A stretch of DNA of 64,000 nt, from contig JAZKFT010000026.1 of the NCBI GenBank assembly GCA_040386335.1, forward strand, positions 1 through 64,000, written 5' to 3'. The notes beneath the pieces were generated by a model. It was not told the DNA's origin. It ran no database searches and saw nothing but the letters and a program-made list of their open reading frames with translations. How positions within the stretch are numbered: position 1 is the stretch's first letter; every line of letters begins with the position of its first letter. Source of the DNA: JAZKFT01 sp040386335 (lineage in GTDB: Bacteria; Bacteroidota; Bacteroidia; Chitinophagales; Chitinophagaceae). The position numbers and the translations under genes were made by a program. Positions 54,633 to 62,353 of this stretch are shown piece after piece.

Positions 54633-55571
54633 TTGTCAATTGTGTTTTCTTTTTTCAAACGAAAAAAATCATTATTACCCGTTCCCGAATGGGCCAGTTT
54701 TTTCACGCAGGAGGAATTTTCAAGGTTTATCGATATTGTGAACAGATACTTTGAAAAAAAGCAAATTGAGATCGTTCATGACGATGGGGTCATTCGATTT
54801 AAAAACGAAAGTGCTGAATTCGAAAATTTAGGGTTATCTAACCTATGCCAGATTTGTAATCAAACAAAAAAATACAGGTGGAAAAGCCTTATTTACGGAC
54901 ATTTTAATGGCATGAAAAAGGCAGAAGCTTTTAATGAAGAATTTAATAAAAATAGCCACGACTTTTCATTTTCGAAACCTTATCTGGGCGTAAGAATTTA
55001 CTCAACTGAGCATTCGTTCATATTAGACGATACGCTTACGATTGGACAACATGTTGTTGACGGTATTTTTGCGATGTTGGTTTTTGATTTTCCAAATAGC
55101 GTCGTAAACGTTAGGCCGGAAGATACTATTCAATGGAATAAAAATTACGAAGAGCTTTTTGAGATTGGTCTTCAGAATATCAGGAATGGCTACAAGTATA
55201 AAGTTTTCAAACAAAAATTTGTAAATTTTAATGTTTGGATTGCAAACGCGGATCATTTCTTCACTGCTAATATAATCTTCGATCTAAGCAAAAAGCAACA
55301 ACTTTTAGGTGCTAAAGGTGCTCTCGTTGGAATACCACATCGACATACAGTCGTAATTTATCCGATAGAAAGTCTTGAAGTGCTGGAAGTCATAAAATAC
55401 TTGATAATCTTCATAAGAAAACTTTATAGTGAAGGCCCGGGTTCGATCAGTGAAAATTTATTTTGGTATTTTGAAAATGAAGTTACAAACCTGCCTTACG
55501 AGGCAGACGGCAGTGATTTGAATTTTAGTCCTCCAGACACATTTATTGATGCCTTGAATTCTTTAGAGTAA
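54633..55571 (+). CDS. Unknown protein, weakly DUF1444-like
   Basis: A 312-residue cytoplasmic protein with no signal peptide. It has a basic N terminus (FFKRKKSLLPVPEWASFF) and alternating strands and helices. The C-terminal part, with LLGAKGALVGIPHRHTVVIY followed by a helix, recalls DUF1444 (YtpQ-like) proteins, but this is a weak resemblance. The start is TTG at 54633 or GTG at 54642; neither is decided by a ribosome site. The gene looks clearly more AT-rich than its neighbours, which may mean recent transfer. It converges on the DUF4407 gene with 31 bases between stops. Confidence 0.7.
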   Translation: MSIVFSFFKRKKSLLPVPEWASFFTQEEFSRFIDIVNRYFEKKQIEIVHDDGVIRFKNESAEFENLGLSNLCQICNQTKKYRWKSLIYGHFNGMKKAEAFNEEFNKNSHDFSFSKPYLGVRIYSTEHSFILDDTLTIGQHVVDGIFAMLVFDFPNSVVNVRPEDTIQWNKNYEELFEIGLQNIRNGYKYKVFKQKFVNFNVWIANADHFFTANIIFDLSKKQQLLGAKGALVGIPHRHTVVIYPIESLEVLEVIKYLIIFIRKLYSEGPGSISENLFWYFENEVTNLPYEADGSDLNFSPPDTFIDALNSLE

Positions 55572-55602
55572 AATTATTATTGATAAACGGACGTGCGCTG
55601 CC

Positions 55603-56802
55603 TTAATTCTCCTGCCTCGTAAGCACATCCTTCTTCACTTTCTCCCAAAAGCCATCAAAGGTCTGTCGACCTTCGTCTTTCCATTTTTTACTGAGCTGTT
55701 CTATTTTCAAACGCCGGTCATCCTGGGTTAACTCAAAAAAAGCGCGGATTGCGGCTTCATCCTGTTCGGTGGCAAGGCGATTGTACATTTCCTTTAAATG
55801 CTGTTCGTGGCGGATATTGCCACCTGCCAATTCTTTTTCAAGCTCTTCGCGAAGCCTTACTTTTTCATCGTAAGTTCCGGCAGGTAGCATGGTTTTAGCT
55901 ATTACAGGCAACAGTTCTATAAGCATTAAAATGATCACGATCAGGTAATAGCGAAAGGCCAGTGCATCATTGTCTTTTATCAGGTTTTGCAGCGCCTGGA
56001 TCCTTGTGAGAAAGCCATCGTTCAGCAATTGCATAAACACCTGTTCCTGCTGTTGCTTCTCTTTTTCCATACGGCCTGTCTGGGCTACAACAGAATCCAG
56101 TTGTGGCTGACTGGTTTTTACCAGGTCTGTATAATCCTGCTCCAGTTTTTGGTATTCGGCTCTTTTGGCCAGGGCAATATTACTGATGCCTACTTTGCCA
56201 CTGCCACCACTTCCATCGGTTTCTGTAATAAAAGTATTTCGCGCCTTACTTACCTCGTCGTACTTGGTACTTATTGCTTTTTCCAACACCGTTTTTTTGT
56301 TCAATAATTCTTCTTTACGGGTGGCATATAACGCATCCAGTTCGGTGCGTTTCAGCTGCTTGCGTTTTTCGTTGTCGAGAGATGTTTGCAGTTTTACTTC
56401 TTTATCAAACAATGCCAACACGGCTGGCTGTGCCATAAATGTGCCAATGGTAAGCGCCAGGAGACCCCGGAATAAAAAAGGAGTGAGCTTGTTTTTATTG
56501 AATTTATTAATGCCCTTGATCAGGGTTCTGTCAATGCACAAAATAATAATACCCATAAAAATGCCCAGCGGCAGATACATAAATGCACTGTCTACCGTGG
56601 TGCTGAAAAAATAAGTCCAGGCAAGAGTTGCGAAGAACCAGGTAGCTGCCACGGATGCGCCGATAATACGGTAACGGTTACGGTCAACCACGCAATCCTG
56701 GATCAGTTCTTTTTCGGCAGTGGCCATCCACCAAAGCCATTCGTCAATTTGTGAGGGTTCGTACACATCACCGTTCCCCAGCGAAGTTTGGGTTGCTTTC
56801 AT
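55603..56802 (-). CDS. DUF4407 membrane protein
   Basis: A 399-residue integral membrane protein with the DUF4407 layout: a cytoplasmic N terminus (IDEWLWWMATAEKELIQDC), three membrane helices (about 46-66, 74-92, 110-130) with IILCIDRTLIKGINKF between them, a long coiled coil (about 135-265, rich in Lys, Glu and Gln), a fourth membrane helix (about 285-305, YYLIVIILMLIELLPVIAKT), and a helical charged C terminus. The function of the family is unknown. The hydrophobic and coiled-coil arrangement would suit a membrane-bound structural or sensor protein. The start codon lies after a 360-base region with repeats, so it is probably transcribed alone. Confidence 0.9.
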   Translation of the reverse strand: MKATQTSLGNGDVYEPSQIDEWLWWMATAEKELIQDCVVDRNRYRIIGASVAATWFFATLAWTYFFSTTVDSAFMYLPLGIFMGIIILCIDRTLIKGINKFNKNKLTPFLFRGLLALTIGTFMAQPAVLALFDKEVKLQTSLDNEKRKQLKRTELDALYATRKEELLNKKTVLEKAISTKYDEVSKARNTFITETDGSGGSGKVGISNIALAKRAEYQKLEQDYTDLVKTSQPQLDSVVAQTGRMEKEKQQQEQVFMQLLNDGFLTRIQALQNLIKDNDALAFRYYLIVIILMLIELLPVIAKTMLPAGTYDEKVRLREELEKELAGGNIRHEQHLKEMYNRLATEQDEAAIRAFFELTQDDRRLKIEQLSKKWKDEGRQTFDGFWEKVKKDVLTRQEN

Positions 56803-57162
56803 TGTAAGGGTTTATTAAGATAAAAATTTGAGACAGCAGGTGTTTGATCGAAACGTCAGTGGTGCGTATAACCAACGTCGATGTAGACAGCGAAAGCTAT
56901 GAGCCCCGGTTACATCCGGGGCTATTCAGGTAGGTGTTGTAAAGAAACGGAGAATTGACCGCTAAATTGTAAAGGAAAATATAAATGGCGGGTCAATTGG
57001 TCAATAGTCAATTGGTCATTGGGTCAATGGTCATTGGGTCATTGGTCATTAGTTAATAGTCGTTGTGCTAATGAGTTAATAGTCATTACAATTGTTGAAG
57101 TTGACCATTTGAAGAATGCCCCATTGACTTATTGACCAATGACCCACAGACTAAGGCATCTT
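56803..57162. repeat. Repeat-filled spacer: GC hairpin and GGTCAATTGGTCATT inverted arms
   Basis: This 360-base region holds no gene. AGCCCCGG (56902-56909), loop TTACAT, CCGGGGCT (56916-56923) form a perfect hairpin. From 56990 to about 57061, degenerate units of GGTCAATTGGTCATTGGGTC and AGTTAATAGTC repeat. At 57101-57146 the units TTGACCATT and ATTGACCAATGACCCA carry the same motif in reverse complement. The right arm ends 17 bases before the stop of the histidine phosphatase-like gene. Confidence 0.8.
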
Positions 57163-58026
57163 TTAACGCCTTGCCAAAGCCACCCAATCCTCTACGGTAA
57201 TGGTTTTTACATAAGTGGGTTGGGTGCCGGGCGCCACAAGTTTAAACACCGCACAATCGCCCCAGTTAAGGGTGGCCATTGGCGCCGGGGATGGTGCCGT
57301 GGTATACCCGGCGTGTGTTACTGAAATATAGTTTTTAGCGTTGACAGCTTTGGAAGCATAGAGTGCCATGGTATTTGCATACCGGTTATTCTCATCGTAC
57401 ACATAATAGGTTAAAGCCTGGTATTCCTTGTTGGGAACACCGAGGTTAAAATATTCGGGGGTTTGTTTGCAGCGGCAATATTCGCTGGTCATGGTGGTGT
57501 CAAAAGGAAGTCGCATTAGTTTCATTACATAACCGGTACTATCACTTTGGCGGTAACCGATCGGATCGGTGATCTGGCGTGCCAGTGCGGGGTCGCAGCT
57601 TTTCCACCAATTGGGCACGGGGCTGGTAAATTGGTCGGCGCCCGTACTTGCAGCAGCATGGCGAAAACTTAAAAGATAGCCGCCTGATTTCATACCATTA
57701 AATACGGCAGCATGTTTGGTAACAATCACCATGCGCCTTACCGTGTCTTTTATATCCAGGGCATTTATTATTGAAAGGGTGTAAACGCCATCTCCTGCAC
57801 CGGCAGTGAATTTTCCGGTATTATCTACCGTTCCGCCAGTGGCACTACTGATACTCCAGGTGCCGGCAGGGGAGGCGGTATATTGCAGAACTGTAGATGG
57901 AGCAATAATGACGGTGTCTGCAACGCCGGTGACCATAAGCTTTGGAATGGCATCCGCTGTCTTTTTCTTCTTGCAGGAAAATAGCATAGTGCTTGCCAAC
58001 ATAAGGAAGAAGAAAAATCTGTTCAT
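57163..58026 (-). CDS. Lipoprotein with Ig-like and histidine phosphatase-like domains
   Basis: Met at 58026 gives a lipoprotein signal (NRFFFFLMLASTMLFSCKKK, lipobox Leu-Phe-Ser-Cys); an upstream Met adds seven residues. Residues about 30-110 are an Ig-like bacterial beta domain (APSTVLQYTASPAGTWSISS, TGKFTAGAGDGVYTLSI). The rest looks like the histidine phosphatase superfamily: the RHG-type motif YLLSFRHAAASTGAD, ALARQITDPIGYRQSDSTGY, TSEYCRCKQTPEYF, and the second His in YISVTHAGYTTAPSPAP before LNWGDCAVFKL. This places a putative phosphatase at the cell envelope. It lies 39 bases downstream of ccmB in the same direction. The substrate is unknown. Confidence 0.78.
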   Translation of the reverse strand: MNRFFFFLMLASTMLFSCKKKKTADAIPKLMVTGVADTVIIAPSTVLQYTASPAGTWSISSATGGTVDNTGKFTAGAGDGVYTLSIINALDIKDTVRRMVIVTKHAAVFNGMKSGGYLLSFRHAAASTGADQFTSPVPNWWKSCDPALARQITDPIGYRQSDSTGYVMKLMRLPFDTTMTSEYCRCKQTPEYFNLGVPNKEYQALTYYVYDENNRYANTMALYASKAVNAKNYISVTHAGYTTAPSPAPMATLNWGDCAVFKLVAPGTQPTYVKTITVEDWVALARR

Positions 58027-58065
58027 GATTCGAAGATTTATTGCCAAAAGTAGTGAGGTTCTTTA

Positions 58066-58740
58066 TTAATCCTTCCACAGATAAGGGAACAAAATAGCTG
58101 CGAGTACAATGATCATGATATCCAGCCCAATTAAAAGACCAGTAAGCTGAAACATGACACCGCTGCGAAAGACTTCGCCAAAAGCCACTTTGCTGAGCCG
58201 GATCAACAATACCAGTTGTGGGATAATAATCGGGAAACCCAGTATCGCCATCAGGCTGGCCTGCTGCTGTGCTTTTGAAGCGATAGCACTTAAAAGCGTA
58301 AAAACCAGCGACAAGCTAACACCACCCAATACGGAAATACCAAAGAAACTGCCGGCGAAAATCACCGGGCTGCCCAGCAATAAAGAATACAATAAAATAC
58401 TTACACTACTCAATACGATCATCAGTAGCGTGTTGCCGATAAGCTTTGAAAAGATATAATCCACAGGATTGGCGATGGAATAGTAGTAGAGCTGGCGGCC
58501 TTTACTATCACCCAAAAAGCTTTTGGCTACGGCATTGGTCACCACAAATAACTGCGTGATCCAAAAAAGGGAGTTCCAGGTGATTGCGTCGGGTTTATTG
58601 GTGCCGAAAGCCAGGTACAATACAAAAATGGTAGAGGCGATATATAACAGGATGCCATACACGGCATGCTGCTGCCGGAATTCGATCATCGCATCTTTTT
58701 TGCAGAGGGCTATGGTGTGGCGGAGGTTCATCGGGCGCAA
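58066..58740 (-). CDS. ccmB: Heme exporter subunit CcmB
   Basis: A 224-residue membrane protein of the CcmB family, part of the CcmAB(CD) transporter that works in cytochrome c maturation. Six membrane helices are visible, and family segments include ALCKKDAMIEFRQQHAVYGI, LLYIASTIFVLYLAFG, WITQLFVVTNAVAKSFLGDS, ANPVDYIFSKLIGNTLLMIV and LGFPIIIPQLVLLIRLS. The usual partners ccmA and ccmC are not next to it: a small plus-strand gene lies upstream and the phosphatase-like gene downstream. The second Met (58731) is an equally good start. Confidence 0.92.
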   Translation of the reverse strand: MRPMNLRHTIALCKKDAMIEFRQQHAVYGILLYIASTIFVLYLAFGTNKPDAITWNSLFWITQLFVVTNAVAKSFLGDSKGRQLYYYSIANPVDYIFSKLIGNTLLMIVLSSVSILLYSLLLGSPVIFAGSFFGISVLGGVSLSLVFTLLSAIASKAQQQASLMAILGFPIIIPQLVLLIRLSKVAFGEVFRSGVMFQLTGLLIGLDIMIIVLAAILFPYLWKD

Positions 58741-58787
58741 AAGTAATACGCGATTCGCGTAATTTTGAATCGGGTAAAAATCAGACT

Positions 58788-59045
58788 ATGCCAAGAATAG
58801 CGGGAGTCCAATTTGAAAAGGATGCAAAAGGAAAAGCGACTCATGTTCGAATAAACTTAAAAATGCATGGTGATTGGTTGCTGCCCATACTTGACAAACT
58901 CAGTGCCATCCAAAATAAACCCGATGAGACCGGAGATGGCCCATTTGATTTTGAGAAAGAATGGGCTGAAGGTATAAGTGGAGACGAATTACAGAAACGA
59001 CTACATGCTTATATCGACAAGATTTATGATGCAGCTGGAAAATGA
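58788..59045 (+). CDS. Small conserved protein, 85 aa, antitoxin-like
   Basis: A short cytoplasmic protein beginning PRIAGVQFEKDAKGKATHVR and ending in a helical, charged tail (DELQKRLHAYIDKIYDAAGK). The N-terminal beta hairpin pattern of DxkGkxthVrinl resembles small proteins often found as antitoxins next to RelE/ParE toxins, but that is only a resemblance. The stop overlaps an ATG (ATGA, 59042-59045) that opens just 13 codons before a stop; no toxin gene follows, and a REP-like repeat lies just downstream. It is divergent from ccmB with 47 bases between starts. Confidence 0.65.
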   Translation: MPRIAGVQFEKDAKGKATHVRINLKMHGDWLLPILDKLSAIQNKPDETGDGPFDFEKEWAEGISGDELQKRLHAYIDKIYDAAGK

Positions 59046-59138
59046 ACAACACAATTGATAAGTGTTCATTACGATTACCATGACGATCTGATCATCAAGT
59101 TGACGATACTCACATCAGGGGCGTTTCCCAAATACCTG

Positions 59139-59198
59139 GGGATTGCCACGTCGGGCAATGCCTGCTCCGCCCAAGCGGAGAACCATCCTCGCAATGAC
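59139..59198. repeat. Partial CGTCATTGCGAGG-type repeat
   Basis: GGATTGCCACGTCGGGCAAT at the left and CCTCGCAATGAC at the right match the inner and terminal parts of the double repeat at 48157-48425. The left terminus is missing. It sits between the 85-aa gene and the end of uvrA. Confidence 0.8.
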
Positions 59199-59209
59199 TC
59201 TCTGTTTTT

Positions 59210-62050
59210 CTACAAAAACTTCCCCGTCCAGCTCCCTTCAAAATTCTTCAACCCCTCTGGTTTCCCAGCATAGACCAAACTACCACCGCCATCGCCAGCT
59301 TCGGGACCGAGATCTATTACCCAATCGGCATTATTGATCACATCGGTATTATGTTCTATCACAATAATGCTATGACCTTGTGCAATCAATGCATGGAACG
59401 AAGTAAGCAATTTTTGAATATCATTGAAATGCAAACCAGTAGTGGGTTCGTCAAAGATGAAGAGGACATTCCCGGCATGCTTTCCTTTGCCTAAAAAGCT
59501 GGCCAGTTTTACGCGTTGGGCCTCGCCACCGCTGAGGGTATCGCTGCTCTGGCCTAGTTTTACATAGCCGAGGCCTACATCCTGTAGTGGCTTGATGGCA
59601 GTTACAATATTCTTCTCTTTGGCAAAAAATTCCAGCGATTCATCTACGCTCATCTCCAATACATTGTAGATACTTTTCTGGTTATAGGTCACCTCCAACA
59701 CTTCTTCCTTAAATCGTTTGCCACCGCACACTTCGCATTGCAAATGCACATCGGCCAGGAACTGCATTTCAACCACCTGTTCGCCTTCGCCTTTGCAGGC
59801 ATCGCAGCGGCCGGCATCTACGTTAAAGCTAAAGTGCTTGGGTAAAAACCCACGCATCTTGCTCAGCGGCTGATCAGCGTATAGATCACGGATAGCATCG
59901 TAGGCTTTGATGTAAGTAACCGGGTTGCTCCGGCTGCTTTTGCCTATCGGGTTCTGATCCACCAATTCTATTTGTGTTAACCAATCCACATCGCCTTCGA
60001 TCTTTTGGTGGCTGCCCACTTTATCAGCAAATTCTCCTTTAATTTTTTTAAGCGCAGGATATAAAATCTGTTTTACCAGTGTCGTTTTTCCGCTTCCGCT
60101 AACACCACTCACTACACAAAGACATTGCATCGGGAAGGTGACGTCAATGCCCTTCAGGTTATTTTGCCTGGCTCCAACCACTCTTAAAAAATATTTCGAT
60201 TTTTTGCTATTGGACGGCACATCGATTTTTAGCTTGCCACTTAGATATTTACCAGTAAGACTTTTTTCGTTGGCCACTATTTCGTCATAATTGCCTTCGG
60301 CTACCACTTCACCACCCAAATGGCTGGCAAGTGGGCCCATATCGATAATATGATCGGCCTGCCGCATCATCATTTCATCGTGCTCTACCACCACTACGGT
60401 ATTACCAAGATTGCGGAGGTTCTTAAGCACGGCGATAAGCCTTTCTGTATCCCTGCTATGGAGACCAATGGAAGGTTCATCGAGGATGTATAGTGAGTTG
60501 GTAAGGTTACTACCCAACGAACGGGTCAGTTGTATCCGCTGGCTTTCGCCGCCACTCAGGCTGTTCGCCAGCCGGTTAAGTGTAAGATAGCCAAGACCTA
60601 CGTCCAGCATGGTTTGCAGGCGGATATCAATTTCAATGAGTACGCGTTTGGCTATTTCCTTTTCATGGGCTGTAAGCTGGATATTGTTAAACCAGGCAGC
60701 CAAATCCCGGATCGGCATTTCGCAGAGTTCACCGATATGCTTTTGGTCAACCTTTACACACAATGCCTCTTTTCTGAGCCTGTACCCTTCGCAATCAGGG
60801 CAAAGCGTTTTACCCCGGTAGCGGCTCAATAATACACGGTATTGCACCTTGTATAAATTGCCCTCCACTTCTTTAAAAAAGGCATTGAGTCCATCAAAAT
60901 ATTCGTTGCCGGTCCATAATAAACTGTATTGCGCTTTAGTGAGATCCTGTACCGGCGTATGGATGGGAAAATTGAATTTGCCTGCTGCGCGAACCAGGTG
61001 TTTGTTCCACTCGCTGAGTTTTTCACCCCGCCAGGGGGCAATCGCTCCTTCATAAATATTCAAACGCTTGTCTGGGATCACCAGGTCCGGATCTATGCCT
61101 AACACCTGGCCAAAACCTTCGCAGGTGGGGCAGGCGCCGTAGGGATTATTGAACGAAAAAAGATTGGGAACGGGTTCTTCGAACACCATTCCATCGAGTT
61201 CGAATTTGTTGGAGAAATGAATGAGTTCTTTACTATTTACCTCGATAAATGTTTCACCCTCGCCTTCAAAAAAAGCCGTATCCACTGAATCGGAAATGCG
61301 GTGCACATCATCTTCGTCAAAATCTTTTACCACAAACCGATCGATCAGTAAAAACGACACCGGGGTTTTTGATTTCACTTTCTGATGGTTCGACAATTGG
61401 GCCAGCAATTTTTCATCTTCCTGCGCTTCCTCTATGCGTATCGTTTCTTTGTTGTGATAAATCCTTGTAAAGCCTTTCTGCATCAGTATGCCGAGTTCTT
61501 CTTTGGCATCCCTGTTATTGTGTTGCTTAAATGCTACCAGCAGTAACACTTTGTCGCCGGTGTTGAGGCTGGTAATGCCTTTTACCACCTCGGCCACATC
61601 GTCCTTTTTTACTTCCCGGCCGCTTATAGGACTAATAGTACGGCCAATACGGGCATACATCAGCCGCAGGTAATCATAAATTTCGGTCATACTGCCCACG
61701 GTGCTGCGGGGCGTGCGGGTGCTTACTTTTTGTTCGATAGCGATAGCAGGACAAAGGCCTTTGATATAATCCACGTCGGGCTTATCCATCCGTTGCATAA
61801 ACTGCCGTGCATAGGCGCTGAGACTTTCGGCATAGCGGCGCTGGCCTTCGGCAAATAAAGTATCGATAGTCAGGGACGACTTCCCCGAACCACTTACGCC
61901 TGTCACCACAATGAGTTTATTTCTTGGTATAGAAACATCTACATTTTTAAGATTGTGGGTTCTTGCACCTTTAATATATATTGAATTAGCCGGGTTTTCA
62001 GCTGGCTCAGAAGCCGGTTTTGCTGACCTGGCAGTTTTTGTTTTTGTCAT
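59210..62050 (-). CDS. uvrA: Excinuclease ABC subunit A
   Basis: A 946-residue nucleotide-excision-repair protein that detects DNA damage and loads UvrB. Both ABC modules are complete: Walker A GVSGSGKSSLTIDTLFAEG near residue 53, the UvrB-binding and insertion domains, zinc-finger cysteines in GACPTCEGFG and LCPDCEGYRL, signature LSGGESQRIQLTRSLGSN with Walker B LYILDEPSIGLHSRD, the second Walker A VSGVSGSGKTTLVKQI, zinc module CDACKGEGEQ with LQCEVCGGKRF, and signature LSGGEAQRVKLASFLGKG with FIFDEPTTGLHFND. Length is standard. The first residues are a Lys/Ala-rich extension before the conserved core. Confidence 0.98.
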   Translation of the reverse strand: MTKTKTARSAKPASEPAENPANSIYIKGARTHNLKNVDVSIPRNKLIVVTGVSGSGKSSLTIDTLFAEGQRRYAESLSAYARQFMQRMDKPDVDYIKGLCPAIAIEQKVSTRTPRSTVGSMTEIYDYLRLMYARIGRTISPISGREVKKDDVAEVVKGITSLNTGDKVLLLVAFKQHNNRDAKEELGILMQKGFTRIYHNKETIRIEEAQEDEKLLAQLSNHQKVKSKTPVSFLLIDRFVVKDFDEDDVHRISDSVDTAFFEGEGETFIEVNSKELIHFSNKFELDGMVFEEPVPNLFSFNNPYGACPTCEGFGQVLGIDPDLVIPDKRLNIYEGAIAPWRGEKLSEWNKHLVRAAGKFNFPIHTPVQDLTKAQYSLLWTGNEYFDGLNAFFKEVEGNLYKVQYRVLLSRYRGKTLCPDCEGYRLRKEALCVKVDQKHIGELCEMPIRDLAAWFNNIQLTAHEKEIAKRVLIEIDIRLQTMLDVGLGYLTLNRLANSLSGGESQRIQLTRSLGSNLTNSLYILDEPSIGLHSRDTERLIAVLKNLRNLGNTVVVVEHDEMMMRQADHIIDMGPLASHLGGEVVAEGNYDEIVANEKSLTGKYLSGKLKIDVPSNSKKSKYFLRVVGARQNNLKGIDVTFPMQCLCVVSGVSGSGKTTLVKQILYPALKKIKGEFADKVGSHQKIEGDVDWLTQIELVDQNPIGKSSRSNPVTYIKAYDAIRDLYADQPLSKMRGFLPKHFSFNVDAGRCDACKGEGEQVVEMQFLADVHLQCEVCGGKRFKEEVLEVTYNQKSIYNVLEMSVDESLEFFAKEKNIVTAIKPLQDVGLGYVKLGQSSDTLSGGEAQRVKLASFLGKGKHAGNVLFIFDEPTTGLHFNDIQKLLTSFHALIAQGHSIIVIEHNTDVINNADWVIDLGPEAGDGGGSLVYAGKPEGLKNFEGSWTGKFL

Positions 62051-62353
62051 GTAAAATCGCCCATTACTTGGCGGTTAAAAGTAACAAGATTGATGCTGTA
62101 TTGTTGCAGGAAAGTTTGCAGGTATTTTATTCTATCGGAGGTTTTTGTCGAATCGTAAGATCAACAGCAGGTGCTTTGATAAGTTTTTAAAACTTCTTTT
62201 TATAGCCATGAACCGGGAAGCCTTCTGGTAGGTTACCGCTAATTTATCACCACCTGAAAGGTAATTCGAGCGTATTGCTCAATGAGTAAAAGTATTACCG
62301 GCTTTATTGGATATTTTGTAAAAGATTCGTCACACAACCCTAAACCTACATAA
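62051..62353. other. Divergent spacer between uvrA and the TonB-dependent receptor gene
   Basis: This 303-base AT-rich region should hold both promoters. GGATATTTTG at about 62309-62318 resembles a -7 element with a wrong inner spacing. No gene, RNA or clear repeat was seen. Confidence 0.5.

Noticed and set aside
56990..57146. Possible CRISPR array
   Set aside because: Units are short, degenerate and without unique spacers of constant length, and no cas gene is present; it is a low-complexity inverted array.
59042..59083. 13-codon frame overlapping the 85-aa gene as a gene of its own
   Set aside because: Too short and without conserved character; mentioned only as a possible remnant.
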